A stretch of 64,000 nucleotides of DNA from Urophycis tenuis (lineage: Eukaryota; Chordata; Actinopteri; Gadiformes; Phycidae). Shown in pieces: positions 22,068-32,395 of the stretch (positions are counted from its first letter, which is position 1; every line of letters starts with the position of its first letter). The stretch is from positions 368,001-432,000 of the forward strand of contig JAXIVH010000001.1 of assembly GCA_036785325.1 (NCBI GenBank), in the 5' to 3' direction. Both the position numbers and the translations under genes were made by a program. Below the pieces are notes generated by a model, which did not search any database, was not told the DNA's origin, and saw only the letters and a list, made by a program, of their open reading frames with translations.

Positions 22068-22229
22068 GCGTCCGCGTGTGTGTGTGTGCGTAACGTTATA
22101 TCGAAAGTGACGAATGTGACAGTCTGATGAGATAGCAAAGTTAATAGAAAAAGTTATATTGTTGTAACGTTTGGGCATTTTGGCAGTTTGGTCAGCATTC
22201 AGTGATAAAATCCTACACTAAAATCCTAC

Positions 22230-22277
<48 letters not shown>

Positions 22278-22279
22278 CG
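22029..22279. repeat. GT microsatellites in a local duplication
   Basis: Two GT tracts (22029-22090 and 22230-22279) lie in two diverged copies of a roughly 220-bp unit; shared blocks include ttttggcagttt, cagcattcag and gcg(g/t)aacgttatatcga. Confidence 0.7.
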
Positions 22280-23146
22280 GAACGTTATATCGAGAATGAC
22301 AAACGTGACATAGTCTTATGAGATAGCAAAATAATAGAAAGTTGTATAACGTTGAAATGTTGAATGAATTAACATGAATGATGTAAAATAACTGCAAAGC
22401 AGATCATTAAGGGAACAAATAACCAAGACAGAGCCTGATACCAAACCTGCTGCAGCTATGCTCAAGGATACCTGTGCTGTGCTTCTGCTTGCAATGCTCA
22501 TACCCAATCCTGCTGCAACCATGCTCAATAATATGTTAACTATGTCAAATTGAATAACATGTTATGCTTTCCTTTCAGGAGTGACAGAGAAGTCCTCTGA
22601 TGATTAATGTTATCTTCAACTGAATAAGAGGTCAACGTTCCAGATTAATGTTCTCTTGAGTTTAATAAATGAAAGAATTGTTGAAAAAAAAAGTCCCTGA
22701 GTTATTTCTCTGTAGCCATCTGTAGTAAGATGCCGCAGATAATTTATCAGTCTGAGGTAGCAAGTTGTCGTTTTTTCCAGTCTGCTGGCGAGGTATCGTC
22801 ACACACAAAGATGCAAGGCAGCTGTAAATTACTTGGTGGTGGAGAGATGTACACTGAAGATGTGAGAGGCCATTCAGAACAACCACCAGGATCATCCTGC
22901 ACTGCAGGATGTAAAGATAATAATTGTACTTTTTTTAGCAGGGGAATGGCTTGGTCTGCATTACATAGTTTGATCTGTTGCTAAATAATAGAAACTTTTC
23001 TTTTGGTAATGATTTTCATTATTTGCTTTCTTTATTCAATCATTATGATATTCCATGGAAGGGGTTACACTTGTTTTGTACCACTGCCCTTGATTACCTG
23101 GACAAGTCCCAAAATACACTCCACATAAACATGCACATACAGTACC

Positions 23147-23530
23147 ATCCATCCATCCATCCATTATCGTGACCGCTTATCCTCTATGAGGGTCGCGGGG
23201 GGGCTGGAGCCAATCCCAGCTGCAACGGGCGAGAGGCGGGGTACACCCTGGACAGGTCGCCAGCCTATCACAGGGCTAACATACATAGACAAACAACCAT
23301 TCACACTCACATACACACCTATGGTCAATTTAGAGACACCAATTAACCTAATCCCCAACCTGCATGTTTTTGGTCTGTGGGAGGAAGCCGGAGTACCCGG
23401 AGAGAACCACGCAAGCACGGGGAGAACAGGCAAACTCCACACAGAAAGGTCCCGGGTCCCAGGTGGATTCGAACCCAGAACCCTCTTGCTGTGAGGCGAC
23501 AGTGCTAACCACTGCACCACCGTGCCGCCC
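23147..23530 (-). mobile_element. tRNA-derived SINE with GGAT tail, copy 1
   Basis: On the minus strand it begins gggcggcacggtggtgcagtg, an RNA polymerase III A-box region, followed by a B-box (ggttcgaatcc type). The body has the GGTGTGTATGTGAGTG and CAGGGTGTACCCCGCC blocks and ends in GGAT repeats like Rex3/RTE. The duplication catacagtacc is at 23136-23146 and 23530-23540. The copy at 42280-42646 is nearly the same. Such SINEs borrow the retrotransposition machinery of the LINE that shares their tail. Confidence 0.9.
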
Positions 23531-24422
23531 ATACAGTACCAAAGACTACCAAATGACATATCAATACATAGGACACATGACGCAGTATGGGTGAGAAAAT
23601 AGGTCAGGTATAATAATAAAAATAAGATGACAAAAAGATGAAAGTACAAAAGATGGTGGTGTACTGGATGCCCTCTATAGAAATGTAATATTTTAGAGAC
23701 GGCTGATCAGGAGGTAGGCCTAAAACTGGCTGGCAAATGTGACTATTTGAGTAAATAAAATAGTCAGTATGAATACAACTAAACAGAGAGGTTAACAGAT
23801 TGAGGTTGGCTAAAAAGTGGTTATAAAAAAAGTTTCTCAGTCTAAAACTTTCTTTTAGACTAATGTAGAAATACATCATTGGAAGATATGTAAATTATAT
23901 AATGCTTTCTTTGACTGATTGTTGTACAATGGAGAATGATGAAGCCTCACTTCTCCACTCCTTAAGATTGTATTATTCTTCTAACGGGTTTCTGTTAGTG
24001 ACATAAACGATGACAAACCTGTTTATTAATAGCAAAAACACAATATGTCTATGCGAAATACTTTTTTTATGTTCACTTAATTTTTATCAAAAATTTAAAT
24101 GAATCAAAAATATAAATACAAATAAAAAATACAAATACAAATAGCAATCTTCAGTCAAATAGTCATATAGTAGACAATATAGGCTACATTGTTGCTATAG
24201 TGGAATAATGTGTCCTCACATCAATAATCATTTCAAATAATTAAATATTTCCATTTAACTTGAAACGTTCGTTTAGTAAACGTTTATGTAGTAGCTACTA
24301 GGGAAGAACAACATGAAATCCGACATCCAGGCAAATCCAGGCGCTGCTTCGACCGAGTTTCTGAAATCCCGACTGTCCCTGAACAAACCACGATAACGTA
24401 GCAGGGCTTGGCGTGTGACGTT

Positions 24423-24487
24423 GTGACATGGGCGGGGCTTGACCGGCTGGACATCAAGCCCCGCCTTGCAGACAGGTCGCAGCCGTT
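24423..24487. repeat. GC-rich hairpin segment, inverted copy 2
   Basis: Inverse complement of the segment at 21697-21773, with the same ggcggggcttga hairpin. It lies just before the Harbinger element. Confidence 0.7.
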
Positions 24488-24506
24488 ACCCACTCCCAAA
24501 AACCAG

Positions 24507-25757
24507 GGGCCTCATTTATCAACCGTGCGTAGGAAAAGTTCTAATTTCGTTCGTACGCATGAAATTTAGAATGTGCGTAAGTAGAAAAAAATCTGCATTT
24601 ATCAAACGTGCGTACACGGGTCGTACGCACACCAGTAAGTAATCCGTGATGACAAATCCCACCTGTTCTCAACTCCCATGCTCGTGCACGGTTAGAGTCA
24701 TTTGCATTCAGAAACGCCTCCAATTGACCATATATGGTAGCGGCAATCCCTCAATGCCAGCCATCAATATGTCAATACGTCAATGCCAGCCGTCCTCAAT
24801 AGCTCCTGCTTGGAGCTGCGCACCCACCTGCAGGATGAACGAATCGTGCGTTCCTCCAGGCCACCGGGCAACAACGTTTAATAGAGACATATTGGCATTA
24901 GATTATTTGTGTATTAATTAAATGAAGTCCTTTCCTGTTAACGTAACTGAATTCATTGTGTGATGGTGCTTTTATTGTGATGTGTGTGCAATCTATTTGG
25001 CTCCAATTATATTTGCGAATCCAGCTACGGCGTGGAATTAACGGGAACTGAATGTAAAGTGGGGCTAGAGAAATGATTGCATCCAACACTGCTGGCATGA
25101 TTCTACTCAGTGTCGGCTGTGAAATTCCGCATGTTGAAATGTCCCGGTGGCCAAAAATCCCAGTGTGGACAGGAGCTGAATGTGCACTGGGATGGCTTTG
25201 GTTTGTTTGGTCTTTCGCTCCAATATAGTATGTTGTAAATCCCGGCATAAATCCACAAGTATATTTTTTGGGAATCTATACCTACTGAGAAGCCACTCTG
25301 TGCTCTGACTGAGCAAATCCACACGCTCTTTGAAAACGCGTTCCCTGCAAAGCGCACGGTTCTCTAAATTTTCCAAAAGTGCAAGATGCGCCATCGTCCT
25401 TATTTCAAGTTGTCTTTTTTGGGTTGTCCTGTCCCAGCTGTCTTTTATAGCTTGTCATACCAATTATTCAAAAATGTCTGCTAACTTACTAAATGACAAT
25501 TGTTATTAATTAGAGGATACAGGGGATATGTGTGACGTTTGTGATTGCTGAACACTGCGACTCTCAACGGGTTCTCGTAGTAGTTTCACTATTCTACCAC
25601 TAGGTTTTGTGCGTACGCATGGTCAGAGTTGTGCTTAAATTTACGCACGTTCCTACGCACAAGTACAAGTTGATAAATCCCATACTTTGCGTGGGAATGT
25701 TCGTACGCACTGCGTAAGCACAAATCTGTGCGTACGCACGTTTGATAAATGAGGCCC
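24507..25757 (-). mobile_element. PIF/Harbinger element
   Basis: Inverted ends GGGCCTCATTTATCAA and TTGATAAATGAGGCCC, with a 3-bp CAG duplication at 24504-24506 and 25758-25760. Subterminal regions are rich in TGCGTACG motifs. It carries part of a HARBI1-like transposase on the minus strand and is 1251 bp long, so much of the autonomous element is missing. It sits 100 bp inside the right end of the host hAT. Confidence 0.88.
24898..25394 (-). pseudogene. HARBI1-like transposase, N-terminal and partial core
   Basis: The protein starts with a RVFKERVDLLSQSTEWLLSR block and LSTLGFLATGTFQ (25107-25394). In a second frame it continues with GISQPTLSRIMPAVLDAI and the first catalytic aspartate block QIDCTHITIKAP, then NRKGLHLINTQ. 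The second and third catalytic residues are absent, because the gene stops at 24898. Cut-and-paste transposase remnant; cannot act. Confidence 0.82.
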
Positions 25758-25863
25758 CAGGACATTTAGTGTCCCGGGAAAGATTATAAATTTTCCGGGA
25801 CAGACATTAAAAAAAGAGAACAATCCCAGGAATACCAGAACGTGTGGTAACCCTATTTGTGCA

Positions 25864-25985
25864 CAAACATTCATTTTGCCTGCACAAACGTGCACAAACG
25901 AATGAAAGTACTTTTATTCATATTTTCAACATGGGGTGCCAACTTCACGTAAGTCGTTGACCTGCAGCATTACGCTGTGTGAAGC
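25864..25985. mobile_element. Foldback element, outer right arm
   Basis: Inverse complement of 14717-14805: it has the gcacaaacgtgcacaaacg repeats, ttcattttgcctgcac and caacttcacgtaag. It was contiguous with 15380-15511 before the P-like and hAT insertions. Confidence 0.7.
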
Positions 25986-26890
25986 AAGTAGCATAAATAG
26001 GAAAACCTGTACGAAAAGTGAGCTGAGGAGGGGACCGTTGGAGCATCACATCTCCAGTGACATAGTTTAAGAGTTTGAGATTAAAAGTAGACCACAAAGC
26101 CATATTTCTTAAATGGCAGGTGTTAATTGCACCCGGGTGTAGATAGCAATAATGTTATTTACACCCATAGCTAATATGATTATTCATACCCATACTATTT
26201 ACACCCAGGTGTCCATAATCACCAATAGGCCTACTATTTACAGTGTAAATAGTAGGCCTATTGGAATTGCAGTCCAAGATTCCAAGATTTCTCTCCCGTC
26301 CCATCATGTACAAGGATTTACGTTTTTAACCTGGACCTTTGGCAGCACCCGGAAGAAAACATGAGGTAGGACCTGCGCTAACAAAACCATCCTACACCAT
26401 GGTGCCTACACCATTTCATGTGTAGGCACCCTAATACTACTAGGAGCAAAGTGTCATATTGTGTCGAGCCTTCTTGGTATTTTAAAAATAGTGCTTTTAA
26501 TGTGTAGCCTATGTGTTAGAGTCCCCACCCCATCCCTTCAAAAAGATTTGAATTTCTCACTCATTCTTCCATTTGCCCCAACCAGCCGCTTCTTAAAGGC
26601 CATGGTGCAGGTAAACACCACTCAAGATGTATGTATATAAAGTTAGAAATGTCCAAAATGGTGTTAAAGTCTAGTTTTTTATAGTTTTTGGTAGTAACGG
26701 TTGTTTTTAATGCAATTGGGCGATGATGTCATATGGGGGAGATGTGGTGGAAGTAGCCTCAGCCTTGTATTAGAACTATGGCGTCTAACTGGGATAAGCA
26801 AGAGGTGGCAAGACCCACAATTAACATTTAGGATGGCCCACAGCCATATAATTTCAAACCGTTTAGACATGAGAGGGCGAATAAGGAAAT
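25986..26890. other. Non-coding spacer
   Basis: AT-rich sequence with several ACACCCAGGTGT-like motifs and a perfect hairpin at 26222-26264. No gene recognised. Confidence 0.4.
26222..26264. repeat. Perfect 20-bp inverted repeat
   Basis: Arms ccaataggcctactatttac and its exact complement are separated by three bases. It would form a strong hairpin or cruciform. No transposon ends were matched to it. Confidence 0.9.
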
Positions 26891-26917
26891 GCATGATTAT
26901 GTTGGGAAACTACCAAG

Positions 26918-28705
26918 ATGGCGCCGCGGACGGTCGCCTCGGTGTGTTGGTGCGCGTTGTTTTGTTTTGTTTTGTGTTTTAATTCCGTTTTTTGCGATGG
27001 CACCCGGAGCTCTTTCACCAGAGAAGAGCTCATGAACATCAGGGTAACAATGCCAGAGGATTTATTTCCTACTTTCATTCTCCCAACATTGGAAATTTTG
27101 GACATTCTGGTCAAAGGTGCGCTCACTCTTGCTCACGCAGTGAAACGGCGGAGGAGAGGGAAACGTGCCGGTGCGCTTGTGCGTCTTTGCCAGCGTGGAT
27201 TACGCACACCTCTACTGGGATTATTTCTCTCCAACGTGCGTTCATTGCCCAACAAACTGGACGAATTACAACTGCTGTTGGGAAAAAACAGGGACTTTTC
27301 TTCATCCGCTGTTTTGTGCTTCACGGAGACGTGGCTTTGTGGATTAATACTGGACTCTGCGCTGCAGCTGGCAGGCTTCCAACTCTACAGAGCGGACAGA
27401 GACGCGGAACTTTCCGGCAAAACTAAAGGTGGAGGAATCTGTTTTTACATCAACAGTGGTTGGTGCAGCGACGTGACGGCGATCCAGCAGCACTGTTCTC
27501 CTGATCTGGAATCTTACATCATAAACTGTAAGCCTTTTGATTCACCCCGCGAGTTTGCTTCATTCATTCTGGTCGGTGTTTACATTCCACCGTCGGCCAA
27601 CGTGCAGGACGCACAGCGCATGCTTGCCGAACAGGTACTGTGTGTGGAGCGTACCAACTCGGACTCCTTAGTTATTGTCGTTGGGGACTTTAACAAAGGA
27701 AACCTCACTCACGAACTCCCTAAATATAGACAGTTTATTAAATGCCCGACCAGAGAGGAGAACATTCTGGATCACTGTTACACCACAGTCAGGGATGCCT
27801 ATCACGCCGTCCCCCGTGCTGCACTGGGACACTCTGACCACGTCATGGTCCACCTGATTCCTGCGTACAGGCAGAAATTAAAGCTCTGCAAACCTGTAGT
27901 GAGGACATCAAAGAAGTGGACCAGTGAGGCCGTGGAGGATCTCCAGGCGTGTTTGGACTCTACTGACTGGGATGTGTTCAGGACTGCTACCAACCGTCTG
28001 GATGAGTACACAGAGAATGTGACGTCCTACATCAGTTTCTGTGAGGACAGCTGTATTCCAACACGCACCAGGGTGAGTTACAACAATGACAAACCCTGGT
28101 TCACAGCCAAACTCAGAAGGTTAAGGTTGGATAAGGAAGTTGCCTTCAGGAGTGGGGACAAAGACAGATATAAAGAGGCAAAGTACAAGTTTAGCAAGGC
28201 GGTGAAAGAGGCTAAACGACTGTACTCTGAGAAGCTCCAACACCACTTCTCAGCCAACGACTCTGCGTCTGTCTGGAAAGGGCTTAGGCAAATCACCAAC
28301 TACAAGCCTAAAGCCTCCCACTCCATCAACGACCATCGTCTGGCCAATGACCTGAACGAGTTCTACTGCCGCTTTGAAAGACAAAGGGACAGTCCTGCAA
28401 CCATCCCCCATGACACCTCCCAACAGCTCCAGTTCATCACTTCCACCTCCCCCACCTCAGTGGGGGCCTGGGCACCTCCACCAATGCCCAACTTAAAGGT
28501 CCCCCCCTCGACCCCCCACCCACCTCGGCGACGACTTTCCATCCACGAGAGGGACGTCAACAAACTCTTCAGGAGACAGAACCCCCGAAAAGCTGCTGGA
28601 CCGGATTCTGTCTCCCCATCCACCTTGAAGCACTGTGCTGATCAGCTGTCTCCAGTGTTCACCCTAACCCTAACCCTAACCCTGACATTTTCAACACCTC
28701 ACTGA
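26918..28705 (+). pseudogene. L2 polyprotein, endonuclease domain and linker
   Basis: The open frame starts MAPRTVASVCWCALF. The apurinic-type endonuclease domain follows, with LFLSNVRSLPNKLDEL (asparagine), CFTETWL (glutamate), VVGDFNKGN and LGHSDHVMV (SDH). It continues through a KPWFTAKLRRLRLDK linker and the start of reverse transcriptase, QNPRKAAGPDSVSPSTLKHC. The frame is lost at 28661 through a telomere-like insertion and stops at 28703-28705. The endonuclease residues needed to nick target DNA are all present. Confidence 0.88.
28661..28683 (+). repeat. Telomere-like CCCTAA repeat inside the LINE
   Basis: Nearly four CCCTAA units interrupt the conserved reverse transcriptase start, where related LINEs read straight from ...SPVF to the TDIFNTSL-like segment. 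About 20 extra bases are added, shifting the frame. Confidence 0.9.
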
Positions 28706-28716
28706 AGACATGTCAC

Positions 28717-29943
28717 GTGCCAGCCTGCTTCAAGACCTCTACCATAATTCCTGTCCCCAAGAAGCCAAGGACCACAGGACTTAATGACTTCAGACCCGTC
28801 GCCCTGACCTCTGTGGTTATGAAGTCCTTTGAGCGCCTTGTGCTCTCATACCTGAAAGACATCACAAACCCCCTCCTGGACCCCCTGCAGTTTGCCTACA
28901 GAGCCAACAGGTCTGTAGACGATGCAGTCAACTTGGCCTTCCACTTCATCTTCCAGCACCTGGACTCCGCAGGAACCTACGCCAGGATCCTGTTTGTGGT
29001 TTTCAGCTCTGCTATCATTCCGGCTCTGCTTCAGGAGAAGCTCTCCCAGCTTAGTGTGCCTGACTCCACCTGCAGGTGGATTACAGACTTCCTGTCTGAC
29101 AGGAAGCAGCATGTGAAGCTGGGTAAATACATCTCCATCTCACAGACCATCAGCACCGGTTCCCCTGAGGGCTGTGTACTTTCTCCTCTGCTCTTCTCCC
29201 TGTACACAAACAGCTGCACCTCCAGTCACCAGTCCGTCAAGCTTCTGAAGTTTGCGGATGACACCACCCTCATCGGACTCATTTCTGATGGTGATGAGTC
29301 TGTCTACAGGTGGGAGGTAGACCATCTGGTGACATGGTGCAGCCGTAACAACCTAGAGCTCAACTCTCTAAAGACAGTGGAGATGGTTGTGGACTTCAGG
29401 AAGTACTCAGCCTCACCTGCCCCCATTACCCTCTGTGACTACACAATTAACACTGTGGAGTCTTTCCGCTTCCTGGGAACTGTCATCTCCCAGGATCTCA
29501 AGTGGGAGCTGAACATCAGCTCCCTCATCAAGAAAGCCCAGCAGAGGATGTACTTCCTGAGGCAGCTGAAGAAATTCAACCTGCCCAGGACAATGATGGT
29601 GCACTTCTACTCCTCCATCATTGAGTCCATCCTCACCACCTCCATTACCATCTGGTTCGCTGCTGCCACCGCCAAGGACAAGGGCAGACTGCAGCGCGTC
29701 ATTCGGTCTGCAGAGAAGGTGATTGGCTGCAATCTTCCGTCGCTCCAGGACCTGTACACCTCCAGGACCCTGAGGCGTGCAGGCAAGATTATGGCCGACC
29801 CCTCCCACCCCGGTCACACACTCTTTGCGGCACTCCCCTCTGGCAGGAGGCTGCGGTCCATCAGGACCAAAACCTCACGGCACAAGAACAGTTTTTTCCC
29901 GTCTGCCACTGGCCTTTTCAACAAGGCCTGGAGCCCCCCCTGA
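28717..29943 (+). pseudogene. L2 polyprotein, reverse transcriptase and C-terminus
   Basis: Begins with ACFKTSTIIPVPKKPR and NDFRPVALTSVVMKSFERL, then QFAYRANRSVDDAV. Motif A reads ILFVVFSSAI where a catalytic aspartate is expected (FVDFSS), so that residue is lost. Motif C, KFADDTTL, is intact. The C-terminal region runs through SILTTSITIWFAAAT and LPSGRRLRSIRTKTSRHKNS to a stop at 29941-29943. The lost motif A aspartate alone would inactivate the polymerase. Confidence 0.9.
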
Positions 29944-30309
29944 CACTGACTCTCTCCCTTCCCCCACACAGTCCTACATGCTACATCAATGTGGCATCTT
30001 CAGATTACCTGCGTTACATTAACGCACAGTGTGTACAGTGTGTCCTCATTCAGGATCAATAGCTCAGTATTCCAATTGCATTGTACATTGTATATATATA
30101 TATTTATCTTTATAGTTATTTTTACGTACTTACTTTTATCTTATTTTTATTTTATTTTATTTATTTATTTTTTTAATACTGCTTTCTATTGCACCAATTG
30201 CACCATGACAAATTCCTTGTAGGTGCAAACCTACTTGGCAATAAATTGAATTCTGATTCTGATTCTGATTCTGATTCTAAAGAACAACCGTTCAAACTTA
30301 TATCAGAAG

Positions 30310-31254
30310 TGGTGCCTGCCCTGTCGGCGACTCGCTAGTGAAAGTGTTTGTCCGTGTCTTGTTTTACTGTCGTGTCACTGTTTTGAACGCAAGGATCAGA
30401 CGCAATATGTTGGGATTTAAAGTGCACACGTTTGGACTTATGTGGTTAGTTATATGGAGCGGATTTATTGGCATGAAGGTACAAGGCTTTGGAGTGTCTG
30501 ACCCAGCAGCAGTCGTCTTCTACAGCATCGGTGAACTCTACAGCATTTGGGATACAATGGCAAACTGTGGCCATCCACGCTTGGATTTACCTCCAGAGTT
30601 AAAGCGAAGGAAAAGAGGCCGACGGAGCAGCATTAGGGTGAGGAACAGGCTCAGGAAGAACAAGCCTGTCCTACTATCTGCGATTATGGGCAACATGCGC
30701 TCCGTAGTCAACAAAGTTGCTGAACTTGCAGCGCTTGTGAAGTATGATCGGCTGTACCGACAGTGCAGCCTTCTCTGTTTTACGGAGTCGTGGTTTACGG
30801 ACAGCATACATAGAAATGGATGGCTTCACCCTGATCCGACAGGACAGAGACCCTGTGAATTCAGGCAAGAAATCAGGGGGAGGTGTTAGCCTGTACGTGA
30901 ACAAACAATGGTGTCACCCTGGACACATCACCGAAAAGCAGAGAGTGTGTAACCAAAACATTTAATTGCTGGCGGTGAGTTGCAGACCTTACTATCTCCC
31001 TCGTGAATTCTCCAATGTCATTGTCATTCTGGTGTATATTCCACCATCTGCCAATGCCAAACTGGCGACTGACATGACGGCAAGAGTAGCTCACGAACTG
31101 CAAAGCCACACTCCAGACGCTCTCATGATGATCAGTGGTGATTTTAACCATTGTACTCTCTCCGCCTTACTTCCATCGTTCAGGCTGTTTGTCAACTGCC
31201 CCATGAGATGTGGCAAGACTAGTAACTTATTTGATGCCAATATTAACACTGCAA
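30310..31254 (+). pseudogene. Second L2-type LINE, 5' part with endonuclease
   Basis: Plus-strand frames encode another L2-like protein: a signal-like hydrophobic stretch near 30430, a basic KRRKRGRRSSIRVRNRLRK region, then endonuclease blocks MGNMRSVVNKV, SLLCFTESWFTD, GGGVSLYVNKQW, VILVYIPPSANAK and MMISGDFNHC. Frameshifts near 30800 and a stop at 30963 break it. It ends near 31254, where AT-rich sequence and the retrovirus follow. Its order is the normal 5' to 3' of L2 and it directly follows the tail of the previous element. Confidence 0.75.
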
Positions 31255-31539
31255 AAATTGGCTCTAAAAAAACAAGAAAATTTAGCCACTATTATAGGAA
31301 ATGTACTTGTTTCAAGCAAAATTATCTGCCAGTGGATCATGATAATTCCACTTGTTAAGTTTTCTTGAAACAAGAAAAAAATACATGAGAAACAAGAAAC
31401 CTAAAAATCTTATTATGAGCAGGAAATACTATTTAGTGTTCTTGTCAAGGTTTATTAAGTCTTATTTTAAGATATTTGTGCTTGTTTTGGAGAATTATTG
31501 CTTAGAAACCAACTGGGTTAGAGCCAAGCTTGCTCAAAA
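31255..31539. mobile_element. AT-rich non-autonomous element, left part
   Basis: Rich in aaacaagaaa/cttgtttcaag motifs, as in a common fish MITE-like repeat. Similar sequence resumes at 39631 on the far side of the retrovirus, so the virus inserted in or next to it. Ends were not defined. Confidence 0.45.
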
Positions 31540-31984
31540 TATGGAAGACATTAACCAAGTTAAGACTAGTACAATTGTTGGGTTTTCCATGTAAAGCATT
31601 AACTAACTGTGGAAGGAAACAGATGCCCACTCATAAATACCTCCCTGGGTTCAACTCAAGGGACAACCCCTGGTTCACCCCATGTTATCTTTAAGGTGTC
31701 TGCTTAAATGCTTAGTGGTTGTCAGAACAGGCATGGGGAGGATGGGCACCGGCAATAAAGGAAGGAAGGACCATTTGTGTATGGTATAGGATGTTTAAGG
31801 TGATGACATCATGCTTGGAAAACAGGACAAAAAGGGGCACACGGGGGATGTGCGGCAGTCACTTTGCAAACCGACTCAGGCTTTGTGTTGCTTCGCTGCA
31901 AGCGATAATAAAGTCTTGATCATTCAAACTGCGGCCTCCCAGAACCCTCTTACTTTTGTTAAGATATGTGCTTTAGCCACCACA
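31540..31984 (+). repeat. 5' LTR
   Basis: About 445 bp, starting tatggaagacatt and ending ccaccaca. It has a taaatacc box near 31638 and an aataaa polyadenylation signal at about 31904. Compared with the 3' LTR it shows two substitutions and a one-base length difference. Confidence 0.92.
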
Positions 31985-31989
31985 TAATT

Positions 31990-32005
31990 TGGCGTCACGA
32001 ACAGG
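31990..32005 (+). other. Primer-binding site
   Basis: The sequence tggcgtcacgaacagg starts five bases after the LTR, the place and TGG start expected for a tRNA primer site. The cognate tRNA was not identified. Confidence 0.7.
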
Positions 32006-32395
32006 ATTGAAGAAAAGGGGCCAAGACGACTGCTTCGCTGCGGATTGGTGTCCGCACAGACCACACTACGAGTGGCCACTCATTATAAAAAGGTAAGCTA
32101 CGTTCTTGCCTATTAGTTATAGAAAACTGTGTGATCTGTGCTCGACCCATCCTAACGCTAAGCAGTAAGTCAAGTGTCTCTCCAAAAAATAAACCAGTGT
32201 GTAAAGAAAAAGAGGGGGAGGCCGGGAATGAGTGCTCAGCATCAAATCATGGTTATTTTGGTTTACTAATTCATGTGTTATCCTTAATGCTTTGTGGTTT
32301 ATTAACAAACTATGATGCTCTGTGATATACTGAATTGACTAACCATAATGCTCTGTGGTTTACTAAATTGCTGAAATGTTTGTATTTTTGTTAAA

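Larger units (their letters stand above)
18356..25855 (-). mobile_element. hAT transposon with transposase, carrying nested insertions
   Basis: The ends are TAGGGTTGCCAC and GTGGTAACCCTA, flanked by the perfect 8-bp duplication tttgtgca at 18348-18355 and 25856-25863. It encodes a hAT transposase on the minus strand (19549-21377). Its 7.5-kb length is due partly to a SINE (23147-23530) and a Harbinger element (24507-25757). It inserted one base away from the P-like transposon site. The stretch 21860-23130 holds GT repeats and a local duplication but no gene. Confidence 0.88.
26890..30278 (+). mobile_element. L2-type LINE, near full length
   Basis: It opens with the caagatggcgccg leader typical of such LINEs, encodes an endonuclease and reverse transcriptase split over two frames (26918-28705 and 28717-29943), and has a 3' UTR ending in five ATTCTG repeats at 30247-30278. 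A 5'-truncated relative lies at 57621-57766 in the opposite direction. The element has at least one frameshifting insertion and a lost catalytic residue, so it is inactive. Confidence 0.9.

Noticed and set aside
22316..22528. Alanine- and serine-rich minus-strand frame in the hAT
   Set aside because: Short, no start context, no conserved pattern; lies in a locally duplicated non-coding region.
28661..28683. A true chromosome end or telomere fusion
   Set aside because: Fewer than four units, and the same LINE protein continues on both sides, so it is a small interstitial insertion.
31719..31919. 66-codon frame in the 5' LTR
   Set aside because: Repeated in the 3' LTR with a frame difference from a one-base change; LTR regulatory sequence, not a gene.
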